Shown here piece after piece: positions 37,878-48,132 of a stretch of DNA of 64,000 nt. The notes beneath the pieces were generated by a model. It worked only from the letters and a program-made list of their open reading frames with translations, made no database searches and was not told where the DNA came from. The translations under genes were made by a program, and so were the position numbers. This stretch comes from Bemisia tabaci. Its lineage: Eukaryota > Arthropoda > Insecta > Hemiptera > Aleyrodidae. The stretch covers positions 18,799,372-18,863,371 of the forward strand of contig NC_092797.1 of assembly GCF_918797505.1 (NCBI RefSeq), read 5' to 3'. How positions within the stretch are numbered: position 1 is the stretch's first letter; each line of letters begins with the position of its first letter.

Positions 37878-38197
37878 CACACGGAGAAAAAAACTTCGTG
37901 CGTGGGACCCGAAGTTGAGGTCATACGGATCTCTGAAGTTTCCGGATCACTTATCTAAAAACTTGAGGTCCAGCTGCCGAAGTTCGGGTCAGACATCTGA
38001 GGTACTTCGATACATACCGAAATGGTTCGGGTCACACATCTGAAGTACTCCGGTACATACCGAAGTGCCTCGATGTCTGCCCTGAACTTCGGCAGCTGGA
38101 CCTCAAGTTTTTAGATACGTGATCCGAAAACTTCAGAGATCCGTATGACCTCAACTTCGGGTCTCATCGGTCTCACGCACGAAGTTTTTTTCACCAT
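37878..38197. mobile_element. ~320-bp foldback element, CACGGAGAAAAAAACTTCGTG ends
   Basis: The left half runs ACGGAGAAAAAAACTTCGTG, GGACCCGAAGTTGAGGTC, ACGGATCTCTGAAG... The right half is its reverse complement almost throughout (CTTCAGAGATCCGTATGACC, CAACTTCGGGTC, CACGCACGAAGTTTTTTTC). One 9-bp insertion, CGATGAGAC-like on minus, lies in the right arm. The centre holds GAAGTACTCCGGTACATACC-type inverted units. It abuts the CACTGGAAAA element. Confidence 0.75.
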
Positions 38198-38692
38198 GCA
38201 GGTTTGATGCGCAAAGAAGTTAGGTGACGCCAATTGACCCATACCCTGGATAATTTGATCGCAAAGGTTATGGCTGCCCTTTTGGGATCTAAAAGCTCCA
38301 CGACCAAACGTCAAAACTACCAACACTTCCGCACTATTCCCATGTAGGTACTCAATTCTGAATGAACGGCAATTTTCCTCTCATTGTCCAGCTGATTAAC
38401 TCATCCCGTTCAGGTCAACCTCGGCCACAATAACGGAAATCAACATCAGTTTTGAGCGGAAGTCGAGGCTTAAGTTTGCAAGTACGCGGAAAAGAGGGCC
38501 ACTGATTAGGCCCGACACGACGGACACAGCAGGACGAGCACATGCATGGATTTCACGCTGAGTGCCACGCCAACGCACTAACTCACGGCACGTGTGACGC
38601 GGACACGGACAGGGTAGCATCCCTTCCGGCTCGGCTGTGTGTGTGTGCGTGTCTTGTCCTCGGAACAATTAAAAGCGAGCGCCCCCACGAAG

Positions 38693-38807
38693 ATGCCCCG
38701 CGGTCAATATTTCAGCCAGGGCCTTATCGCGATTCGGCGGCCCATTCGCCGGGACGCCGCTCGGCTCCAGAATCCGACACTCCAGGTTCCCGGATCCCGA
38801 ATTCGTC
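38693..38807 (+). CDS. Possible first coding exon, unrecognised (speculative)
   Basis: In a CpG-rich block (about 38500-38810) an ATG at 38693 with A at -3 opens a 38-codon arginine-rich frame (MPRGQYFSQGLIAIRRPIRR...). It runs to a consensus-like donor, GTC/GTGAGTG, at 38807/38808. I recognise no protein, and there is no visible partner exon. It could equally be non-coding CpG-rich DNA, or a promoter with a chance frame. Confidence 0.15.
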
Positions 38808-39173
38808 GTGAGTGTTATTGTTATGACCCTTTTATTTTTATACTTATTAATGTTCCTGTTATCAGGAATTGCCCCGAAATGCCCCGGATTATACTCATTA
38901 CGGAATGCACCCTTGCCTCGCCCGCCCGGTTTCCGCGTGCTTTATTGCCACTTTTATGGGAACTTTAATGCTCCGAAACTGACCGATAAAGAGTTTTCGA
39001 GGAATTACGGAATTACGTCGAGTCGCATATTGTTGCGGTAAACGCTGCCCTTTTGATAAGTTAATCCTCGCAGTAAATAAAAAGATTTGAAATTTTGATA
39101 AGTACACTTCCAGATTTAGAACTTGAATCTGTGAGAAATATAGATCACTGTACAGGAGGACTACATTTTGCAA

Positions 39174-39289
39174 TACGGAACTGTAATTTTTTGGCTCGTT
39201 AGAGAAAGCATAAATGAGGAATTAGTTACCCAATACAGATAGGTGCTTTTATCGATGAGTCAAGTATACTAGTTCCTTATTGCAAAATT
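39174..39289. mobile_element. 116-bp miniature element, ATTTTGCAATAAGGAACT family
   Basis: Left end ATTTTGCAATACGGAACT, right end AGTTCCTTATTGCAAAAT. The internal CAGATAGGTGC is shared, inverted, with the relative at 63059-63181. Non-coding. Confidence 0.6.
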
Positions 39290-40677
39290 CTGTTCGTATA
39301 TAGTTTACCAGCTTATGAAGCACGCAAGAGGTACACCCGTGTAAATAGACTTTTCAGGGGTATAGTGGCACGAAAATAAGGGTGGTCGTATTGAAAAAGT
39401 TTGGAATCCTGATTGCAGAGTTGGCAAAGTTTAGGACACGTTTTCTCGAATTTTTTCCCTCTAAGGGCAGTTTCCAGTTACAGTGGGTACTTGACAACAA
39501 GCAACGACAACTCTCTGAGACTTCTGGCAACTTACGATTATAACGAAACCTGACAATTTTAAACGTAACATTTATCAAATTTAACATGCAGATCGACGAG
39601 ATACACTGTAATAACTCAAGGCATGGATTACCAAAAAAATAACACTTTGCTCATTGCGGACGAAACAAATAAACAGCACTACGAATCGGCGTCTACTGGG
39701 TTGTACCGGCCACCACCGAAGGCAACTGAAGTTGTCGTTTGCTCGTTTCCGGTAAAAAATGTCCCCGGACACGGAAAATTTTAAAAAATCGTGTTCAAAC
39801 TACGCCGATTGCGCAAAAAGGAGGGAATTTAAGACTTTTTAAAGTGATTTTTTTGTGTCATTTCATTGCTCAAAATTATATACCCGGCTGTACCTCTAAC
39901 GTACAACAGCGACCCACTCAAGAGAATGCTGTTACGAAAGCCGAATCTGCACTATCTAGTACCCGTTTAGTTCGTGGCAGATGAGCTAAACGACACAGGG
40001 AATGTGTCAACAATTTACGCCTGTGTTATGAGGACTATTGTGATTTTGAGCTTGCGAAATTTCTGTTACCTCCACACACAGAAATATGGATCAATACACT
40101 GTTAGTGTCCTTCCGTTGTTTTCGGTGCCGCCGATTTAATTTAATTAAACACAGGGCCATCTCATTAGCGTAAATCTAGTGTAAATAGAAAACAGAAATT
40201 ACACGCGCCAGTGCCACACAGTCAGCAAAGTGTGACGAGAGTTCGGTAGGCAGATGGTCGAAAAAAAGGGCCCGGAAGTGTGATTTTCAGCCGTTTCAAT
40301 GACATGATACATTCACACCTTTCACCCTCGCTTAGGTGCAGTGAGCCTGTCTTGATTGCCTGTCGATTATGAATAACAGTTTCCCCCGAAATGCAGTCGG
40401 TCTCTCTGGCTGTTTTCACCCAGTTGTCGCGTGTTTCCGAGTCCAGAAACAGATGGTCAATTGCAATGGTACAGTTGACACAAAAATATTTAAATCAGTA
40501 TGTACGAGGAGCAAACGTCTTGAGTAGAAACGTATAATATGCAAAATTGAATATTTAGCAGTCTCTTCGAGGAGGTGTCCATCTGCTGACACAATAAGCC
40601 AACCCTTGCGAGACGGTTCAAGTTTTTAGCAATTTTTTTAAAGCCGCTTAACATCCTCTCCCTCGAGGTCACGTATA
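39290..40677. other. Non-coding stretch, no gene seen
   Basis: Unique AT-rich sequence. Short open frames on both strands show no recognisable domains or splice framing. Confidence 0.5.
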
Positions 40678-40803
40678 TCGTCGCTTCTCTGACGTAAGGG
40701 CGTATATTGATTTAGACATGAGCCACAACAAGCATAGATTCATATTAAAAACAGGGCTTATATGGAAACTGAGATACGCCCTAACGTCAGAAGAGAGACG
40801 ATT
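40678..40803. mobile_element. 126-bp inverted-repeat element, TCGTCGCTTCTCTGACG ends
   Basis: Left TCGTCGCTTCTCTGACGTAA then GGGCGTAT. The right is its complement, ATACGCCCTAACGTCAGAAG then AGAGACGA. Imperfect arms continue inward (CATGAGCC against GGCTTATATG). Non-coding miniature transposon. Confidence 0.65.
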
Positions 40804-42607
40804 TAAGGTGTTTTTTAGGGACAACATCTGTGTAAAATTGTCCATGATTGAAATGAGGGGCTCGAAGGACAAGAACATCGGTGCTGTTTTTGAAAAAAAT
40901 AGAGATAGTAATGATTTCAAGTAAAACTAGTTTTAATAACTATTCTGTGAAAAATTTGCTCTAAAAATTCAATTTTCAAGCATCAAAAAGTCAGTTTGAA
41001 ATTTTTTCCCACCATCAGAATCCATGTAATTTCAAAACTTCAAACACGTATTTTTCGAAAAAGGAAATGCGCTTCGTCCTCTAAGCCCCTCAAATCTTTA
41101 AAGTACTTTTTCTTGTAGAAGGTTAACAAATTTTCTTCGAAATGTTTAAAAAAAATAATCTTTTTGTATGGAAATGGAATTGATAAAGGTAGTTGTTTTC
41201 CAAAGTTGATTTTCATTAAAAGAGTTTGGGCCCTGGGTCACACGTCAGTTTTTCTCCTGTCCGAGCGGAAACTCGATGAATTGAGGAAAGTACGCCCGGA
41301 GGCCAAAAAACCATCGGTACGGTCATTTGCATTTATGAGTTGCTGGATTTGAGCTTACAACTTGACAGTCAGGAAAAACAAGGGACAGAGGCACCAGGCG
41401 CATTGTTGCCAGATATACCTCTCCAAAAGAAATCTGTAGATTTGAGGATCTGCGTGGAACTGAATCATCATCATCATCATCATCATTAATATAAACTTCG
41501 AAGGATTCTGCTTTTTTCTATTTCACTCGAGGGGAAGTGTCCCCTCTCCGCCTCTCTTCCCCACCCGGTGACTGACGCTGCGCTGTGCTGAACGGTTCAG
41601 CCTGAACCTTTCCCCTACGTCTGACCGGTCCCCTTTCCTCTGTCAATCGAACCATGCCACCGCTTACGCATTGTCGCTCGCCCACTCAGGTACCAGGGTA
41701 CCTAGCGGCCTCAGTTGATGACAAATCTCGCTCGTGCTCCCACGCAGTTACGCATAGATTACGCCAGCGAATTATTTTCCGAATGATTAGAATTTCTTCG
41801 ATAGTAATTTTCTTTATTTATTCGACTGTACTTTTTCTCTGCTTTAGGTACTGTGTTTTTCTTGAATCTCCTCGGTGTTTTTATTTTATCTTGCTCATGC
41901 TCACACGCAGCTGAGCTCAGATTACCCTAGTGGAGTCTTTTCTTTGTTATTTTTCTATATTTTTTTCTCTGTTATACTGTGCTATGCTTGAATCTCCTCT
42001 GCGTTTTTTCTTTCCTTTCTTTTCCTTTCTGTTCTAATATTTCTTTTCCTATCCTTTGTTCTCTGAGGATATTTTTGATAAAATAAGCATGAATCCAGCT
42101 TCAATGATGACGTATTGCAGGACGTGTTGTCTGGCAACACAATTAATTCGCTTTTTAACATTGTGCGTCTTAAGACGAACTTTCGACCTGTCAATGTAAA
42201 TTTAATGGGTTTTGTGGGATTTCTTAGGCCCAGCTCAACTGAATAACGGCAAATCAAATTTTGAGTAGCAGGCCCACCGGGAATATAAATGAAATTTCCT
42301 GCTGGGTAACTTTATTATTTTAACAACACTGTAAAAAAGGGAAATTTATATTAACACTTATCATTTAAGGAAGCGCAACTAAAATTTCAGTAATATTTTT
42401 CAGAAAGTAAAAAAAAAAGTGGCTAAAGATGGTTCCTCACTTACTCGTGGTGTTGGCTGTTTCTGCTAAGTGGGAACCGTCCATTTCAAGATACAGTCTA
42501 TCTTTTGCCCCGTCATTATTATTCTACAAGTTAATTGTGGAGTGAAAATTGAATAATGTTTTCTATGAAATCTACTTAATAAAGAGATAAAAAATTCGCA
42601 ACCACTA
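40804..42607. other. Non-coding stretch with (ATC)n microsatellite
   Basis: An ATC repeat of about eight units lies at 41465-41488. A duplicated-looking T-rich block at about 41790-42060 contains CTTGAATCTCCTC twice (near 41862 and 41990), suggesting a local tandem duplication of about 128 bp that has diverged. No gene recognised. Confidence 0.45.
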
Positions 42608-42725
42608 CAAAATCGGCTTGCGAAGCGAGCCGAATGTCACTCGCGTAGCGAGTGACCGGGGGTCCAGGGGGCGCAGCCCCCCGGCTAGACGTGCCGGGCG
42701 CGCGAAGCGCGCCCAGAACGGCTAG
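42608..42725 (+). mobile_element. Helitron-like 3' terminal region: four GCGNAGC hairpins then CTAG-T
   Basis: Four consecutive hairpins, each with loop core GCGNAGC. 42614-42632: 8-bp stem with one T-G wobble, GAA loop. 42637-42655: 8 bp, GTA loop. 42667-42681: 6 bp, GCA loop. 42696-42714: 8 bp, GAA loop. The last hairpin is followed 8 nt later by CTAG (42722-42725) and then T. Helitrons are known to end in CTRR before a host T with a hairpin 10-12 nt from the terminus, and this layout fits. No Rep/helicase gene is in the window, so if this is a Helitron it is non-autonomous or a fragment. Confidence 0.55.
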
Positions 42726-42772
42726 TATACTATATTAGTAGAAAGCCAAGGACTTTTGTACTTTGAAGGCAC
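42726..42772 (+). mobile_element. Possible Helitron 5' end in head-to-tail arrangement
   Basis: Directly after CTAG comes TATACTATATTAGTAGAAAG then CCAAGGAC. To my recollection this resembles the 5' ends of animal Helitrons (TC, then TATA-rich sequence, then AAGCC). The expected TC dinucleotide is not present at the junction, so this is a weak call. Confidence 0.25.
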
Positions 42773-42785
42773 AACAAAACAGTTT

Positions 42786-42810
42786 TTTATTTATTTATTT
42801 ATTTATTTTT
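42786..42810. repeat. (TTTA)n microsatellite
   Basis: About six tandem TTTA units followed by a T-run. Confidence 0.85.
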
Positions 42811-43328
42811 TTTACACAAATTTACTTTTCTGAATGGTTTTTTTTAGAAAATAATTCATATCTATTCGTAAAATACAGACAATGATGAGCCTTCTAAATG
42901 ATTGTTTATCTGAAGGACCAAGTGCTCAAAGATATGGAAGTGTTATATGAGTGAATATTTGGTCACACATCCCAGCTTGAGAGCAATAAAACCATTTTCA
43001 AGTCAAGAAAATTACTACGTAACCTTGTGGTTTTCATCCTTAAAGTAGTCCAGCTTTATTTTTTAAGAGTGGAAGGGGTGGTTGAGTCAAAAAAATGTCA
43101 CGCAACATTCTGAAGCATTGAACCTCCTTTGAAACAATCCTCTCTACAAGACTTCGGAGAAAAAATATTTCAAGAATTCACCACAATTTTGCATGTTATT
43201 ATTCTCTCTGTATACATGTTCCTAAAGCTACTGTTCATTATTTTTATGATGATAGTATCACATAAGATGATAAGTAATCACAACCAGGTTCTTACTTCCG
43301 ATTACATTATCTCGGTGTCTCTGATTTG

Positions 43329-43520
43329 ATTTTTTTTTAAAAAAATCCCTCTTCGGGTAGTTGGCAATACTGCACCAGCATGGGGGACGAAAGCCCACTC
43401 GCTGTTACCTCACGGTTGTCTGGCTAATTGAAGCTGACGAGGGTCGAACCCGGGTCCCGACGATCATCGTCCCTCGTAACGTCATTGCTGACTGCATCTC
43501 AACTCTTCGCCGTCCGTCAG
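43329..43520 (-). mobile_element. tRNA-derived SINE
   Basis: On the minus strand a B-box-like GGGTTCGACCC lies at 43441-43451. A box-A-like GGCGAAGAGTTG lies about 55 bp upstream at 43500-43511, which is normal pol III spacing. Downstream is an unrelated body (GTGGGCTTTCGTCCCCCATG...) ending in a short T/A-rich tail near 43330-43342. A functional tRNA gene is unlikely, because I could not build a full cloverleaf and an anticodon arm is not evident. Exact ends are uncertain. Confidence 0.55.
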
Positions 43521-44676
43521 TTCGAGAATAAATTCATCTCAGTAAATTAAGTTCTAATTAACACAGAATTCAAATCCAGACTCCCGTGAGATCTCTATTT
43601 ATACGTGAGTTGCATTTTATTCATTTTTTGTTTCTTTGATTTAATTTTTTAGTCATTGTGTCCCTCCGGTGTTTTGAAACAGACAGTCTCATCCCCCTAA
43701 ATATACAAGAAATAATAAAGTAAATAAGCATTGACTTCGTATTTGAATGGGAATTCCACATGCGGCAAGGCGTCTTGCAAACAGATTTCCCTTCAATTGG
43801 GAAATTAGGCAAAACGAGCTCCCACGAGTTCGAATAGTGGTATCAAAAGTAACCGATCACTTGAACCTTTTGTACAGATTTCTTTAGAGAAGGAGTCAGA
43901 TATTTATGATACATAACAATGTTGGAGTAGACATCGCCAAGTAGCATATTATAAAAATCAATTTTTCACACTTTAGGAAGTGGTAATCTGAAGACATATG
44001 CGGCACGTAATTGTGCGTAAATATTTTCATACGCTTTGAAAATAAAATAACACAAACCAGCGAATTCGTCTGGTATCCTCTAATGGTTTTTATTATTATC
44101 GTCCCTTTGTGCTTATTTTCGCTCCCGGATAAAGACAGAATACTTATGAATTCATTCAACAGCAATGAATTAGAATTAATCCGTGAGCGCAATTTTTTAC
44201 CTTGCAGAATTTGAATAGCCATCAAGCGTGTCATCTCCATAAGACCATATGCCGTGATCCATATGGTGCGAATTATTTAACGTTTTAACCATATCCCAAA
44301 GCGTAAATGCTTACAAAAGGATCTGGTAATATATATTTCATTATTTTTGGCACATAGCGAGAGGTAGTATGATCATTGAAGCAGAAAAAACTATGAAAGA
44401 AATAAAGAACCAAATATGTACAACCTAACATAAGTCTATAATTGTGGAATTTTTTTTAAAGCGATTGTTTTTTGTATCTAGAGATATTGATGATCAAAGC
44501 AGGGGCCATAGACAAGAGATGGTGTAAGATGCCATATTCCATGTTTTCTCTTCAAAATTTCACGCAGAAAAAGATTCTTAAAAATCAACTCCTAGACAGA
44601 ATATAAATTTGCACATCAAACATTGATCAAACGGAACACAAAACACATAAATAGCGTCATTTTCATTTTCGTCATA
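43521..44676. other. Non-coding stretch, no gene seen
   Basis: AT-rich unique sequence. Overlapping open frames on opposite strands near 43896-44240 (114 and 67 codons) each contain a hydrophobic run. They match no family I know and exclude one another, so neither is called. Confidence 0.45.
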
Positions 44677-44901
44677 CACTGGAAAACAGTCTCTTGGATC
44701 CAGCGCCCAGACTCTTAAAAAATTGACGAGAAAAAGTACTCATGATTCAATTGCATTTTTGCTTGAATCGGAAGCCAAGTGTGATAGTTTAAGCGGATTT
44801 CCTTTTGATTCAAGCAAAAATCCGATTGATTCAAGAGTATTTTTTCTTGTGAAATTTCATAAGAATCTAGACTCTGGATCCAAGTGGCTTTTTTTTCAGT
44901 G
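44677..44901. mobile_element. 225-bp miniature element with TA target duplication, CACTGGAAAA family
   Basis: Begins CACTGGAAAACAG and ends TTTTTTTTCAGTG, with TA at 44675-44676 and 44902-44903. The arms are inverted along most of the length (GATTCAATTGC... against ...ATTGATTCAAGAG). This is the best-bounded member of the family in the window. Confidence 0.8.
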
Positions 44902-47050
44902 TAAAAAAAACCACGAGTGTTCGAAAAATCCTACGAGGCTCATCAGAACATCAGTCAACGGTCCTTAAGGAGCAGAAACCTGCGTTCCCAAGGCTGGCAC
45001 CATCCGCTAAATGCTGCCCAGGTGTTTCAGATCAGAAGTCACCGATCACCAATAGTTAATTCAGACGTTAAATGAGTCATCACAGCTCTGTCACGACTGG
45101 GTCAGCTCCAATGTCTCGAGTCAATTTTTCTCCCAATTATAATTTGCTGTCCAAGCAATGCTGTTCCTAATAAAAGGTACTTTTATTAATAAGTGTCAAT
45201 GACCATGTACAAGCAGCTCCCAATTAATCAGGACCAAACAACTTGATCGCGTCGAACGGAAACAAGCGGGCCAGGACGGCCCCATGACAGGAGAACATAC
45301 CGAATGTGAGCGGGAATAAATTAATTTGTCCGGGAGGATTCTCAGCATCCGGATCAGAAAACCCTGTATAATCTGTCGGATCTGTCGAGAGTTCACACTC
45401 CGCTTTATCTACAATTAATCTTGGGACTTCGCACCTTTGTAATCGATGACGCGCCAACAAGTTTAGGTGGAAAACCTGTTGCCCGGGACTGGACCCGCTT
45501 TTGCGAGGGATGATCGGATGGGGTGGTTGCACCGTCGAGACGGACAGGAGTCTGTCCCCGTTACGTTTCGCGGTGTGCGTCCGCTTCGGAATTCGGATTC
45601 AGGGTAAATAATCTGATCGCCAGAAGGGTTGCATCCCTTCTCATCACGCGTGCGCGTGGTTGCCTGTTGTGAACTATGTTTTTTAATCGTCTCGCGTGGG
45701 AAGTAATTTCGGTATCTCGAATCAAAGAGATTGGATGTGACTATAGTGTTGAGCGTTTTTCGCACATCTTTTCATGATCTTGAGGTCGGGATATCTGTCA
45801 TGTATGTGAAGAGTTTCTGTGTCCTCGTGTAGTGAAAAAAGCTAAGTTTTTGAAGAGAAAAAGATATTTTTGTTTTACATCGAAGAAAGAAAAAAGAAAT
45901 TGAAACGCTCGGTGTGCCGTAGATCGAGCTATAGGCAAATCCGCTTGATCGGGACACTTAGTAGTCGGTACATAATCACCAAGAACATAATTTTTCGCAT
46001 ACTATACGTATACTAGCAATGTATACTAGCAATGTATCAAAACTCTGCTTTATCAGAATATATGTCCATTTGGGACAAAATTGCATGGGACGAATGCGCC
46101 CTGATCATGTGGTTAATGAAATCAAGTATTCAATTCATATAACCGTGCTCATACATTGAACCGAACTAAAAAAAAGGTTCGGTTACACGAATTGAATTTT
46201 CTGTTGTAAGAGCTGAAAGTTAACTTCAACATACCGATAAGTTAGATTGATTTGGAACGGCGCCCGAGTGATTTTGTCAAAAAAGGTCCGTTTTGTGGTC
46301 CGATCAAGGGTATACGAATAGCCAGAAGTGTGAATTTCACTTACTAGTAGGTAGAGGGACCAGTACCAGATGACCAGCATCCAGAAGAAAAGGCGAACAA
46401 TGATTCGCTGCAATGTGCACATTACGAATATTTTCACTTTAATGTCGGATATCTAAGTCCTAATCAAAATTTTTCTATTTATGAAATACATCAGCTTGAT
46501 TTTTCTCTTAAGTGCATGTGTCAACTCGGAAATTCCCCAGGTCAGATTTTTCAGGAGTAAGGTTGATTTGTGAGTTGAACAAATACAACTCGTTTCACAA
46601 ACTTACAGACGCAATATTTAGGAGATAACATAAATAAGCGGTAATAGAACAATGCACCCTTTAAAGTGCATTAAAAAATGAAGTAACCCAGCTTGAGTGG
46701 GCAACCCTGCAAAAAAAAGCAGTGGGTCATTTCATTGTCCGTTTGTCCGCCCCGCTGTCCTATCTCGTTTTGATCTCATGTCCTGTTGAACGTGAGAATT
46801 GTACGCTAATGGAGTCGGGCCGAAAGTTAAACGCATCTTTGTTGTGTCATTTTAATTGTGTCTTAAACGCCCCCGTCATCCAAACACCCGTCCCTTCCAT
46901 CATTCATTTTGTGTAAGCAGAATCTTGTCGCGGAGGAGTAGCTTTTTTAAATTTACGCATATTTATTGTCTAGTCCAGGCCTATTTAAATAATATGACGA
47001 TTCAATCAAGCATACATTGTACTTTTATTGCGTCACAGACGTGTGAATTA
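44902..47050. other. Non-coding stretch, no gene seen
   Basis: It includes a GC-richer block at 45225-45680 and two tandem GTATACTAGCAAT units at about 46006-46032. A minus-strand frame at 46183-46437 starts with a hydrophobic segment but has no recognisable homology. No gene called. Confidence 0.45.
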
Positions 47051-47119
47051 TATTGGAGCTCGGCTGCTGTTAAACGGTGGAAAATTTGCCTTACTGTACA
47101 CATTTTTTCCCGCGAGCTA
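47051..47119 (+). repeat. Left copy of a ~70-bp direct repeat flanking a transposon
   Basis: TATTGGAGCTCGGCTGCTGT...GCGAGCTA is repeated at 47531-47599 with seven mismatches. The miniature element 47120-47530 sits exactly between the two. Confidence 0.85.
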
Positions 47120-47530
47120 CACTGGAAAAAAATATCGGTGTATTTACTAAGAAAAGGGTAAAATTAGCAAGAATTCAGGGTTCTATTTGATCCCAGTTTT
47201 TTCTCGGTAAAATTACCATGTATGGAATTCGTAATTTTACCGAGAAATCTCGGTAAAATTATTGAACTTTCTCGGTAATTTTACTGGACCTTGGTAAAAA
47301 CGCCAATTTTTTCTATCGACTGTGGTAGAATTACCGAGATAAAATGGCAAAGTTACCGGGAATTGATTACCAAAAAAAGTGGTATTCTTACCTGAAAATA
47401 ACTGTAAAAATAACGGTTTTTAGGTGAGCTTACCTGTCTTTGTAAAATTACCAATGATTGGTAAAAAAAAGTGAGATGGTAAAGGTACCAACGGACCGTG
47501 GTAAAAACGCCGAGAATTTTTTTTTCAGTG
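47120..47530. mobile_element. 411-bp miniature element with TA target duplication and internal TACCGAGAA units
   Basis: Ends CACTGGAAAAAAATATCGGTG and AATTTTTTTTTCAGTG, with TA on both sides (47118-47119, 47531-47532). The interior is built from repeated and inverted CTCGGTAAAATTACC / GGTAATTTTACCGAG motifs. The terminal bases match the CACTGGAAAA family although the body is different, suggesting mobilisation by the same or a related transposase. Confidence 0.7.
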
Positions 47531-47599
47531 TATTGGAGTTCGGATGCCGTTAAACGGTTGAAAATTTGCCTTACTGTACAAGTTTTTTCCCGAGAGCTA
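47531..47599 (+). repeat. Right copy of the ~70-bp direct repeat
   Basis: TATTGGAGTTCGGATGCCGT...GAGAGCTA, about 90% identical to 47051-47119. The first TA is also the element's target duplication. Confidence 0.85.
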
Positions 47600-48088
47600 C
47601 TGTCAGTTTCCTCAGATATTCTGTCGTCCAAAGCAAGTGCATCGTAACCCAATTTCAAATCTTTCAATTTTTATTTCCGGTAAAGTGCATTGAAAGATTT
47701 CTAATTCATTCCCGCAACTGAGGGGTGCTTATCTTAAGATTGTAAGTTTAAAAATCTCCGATTATGTTTTTTTGGGGGGAGGGAAGGGGAGAACTAACTA
47801 AAAAATGCTGTTGAAATTTCCCATACAGATTTTTTCTTTAAATGATTGATGAAAATTCAAGGAGAATTTCCGTATCCAATTTTGGTTCGTTTTCTTTTGA
47901 GGGAGACTTGTAACGTCGATATAGATAAGATCGATCAGATACGCGTTTCTTTACAAGGTACATGAGGCTATCGCCTCAAAAACTATACTGAGTAGTTCAA
48001 AATGTCTTACTTTGTTAGAGAGCAAATGAAAAGCACACAAAAGGTCAGAGGACGGCGATTTCATCATAATTGTGAACTTGTAATGAAT

Positions 48089-48090
<2 letters not shown>

Positions 48091-48130
<40 letters not shown>
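48091..48130 (+). repeat. A40 homopolymer
   Basis: Forty consecutive A. It could be the tail of an old retroposon, but no pol III boxes, ORF2-like sequence or flanking duplication were found upstream. A slippage product is equally possible, and its assembled length is unreliable. Confidence 0.9.

Positions 48131-48132
<2 letters not shown>

Noticed and set aside
41465..41488. CRISPR-like or coding repeat at the (ATC)n tract
   Set aside because: It is a plain trinucleotide microsatellite with no spacers. No CRISPR array is present in the window.
43441..43511. Functional tRNA gene on the minus strand
   Set aside because: A and B boxes are present, but I could not fold acceptor and anticodon arms. 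A SINE head fits better.
46183..46437. 84-codon minus-strand frame with a hydrophobic N-terminal segment
   Set aside because: The signal-like start is the only feature. No homology, no splice framing and no neighbour supports a gene.
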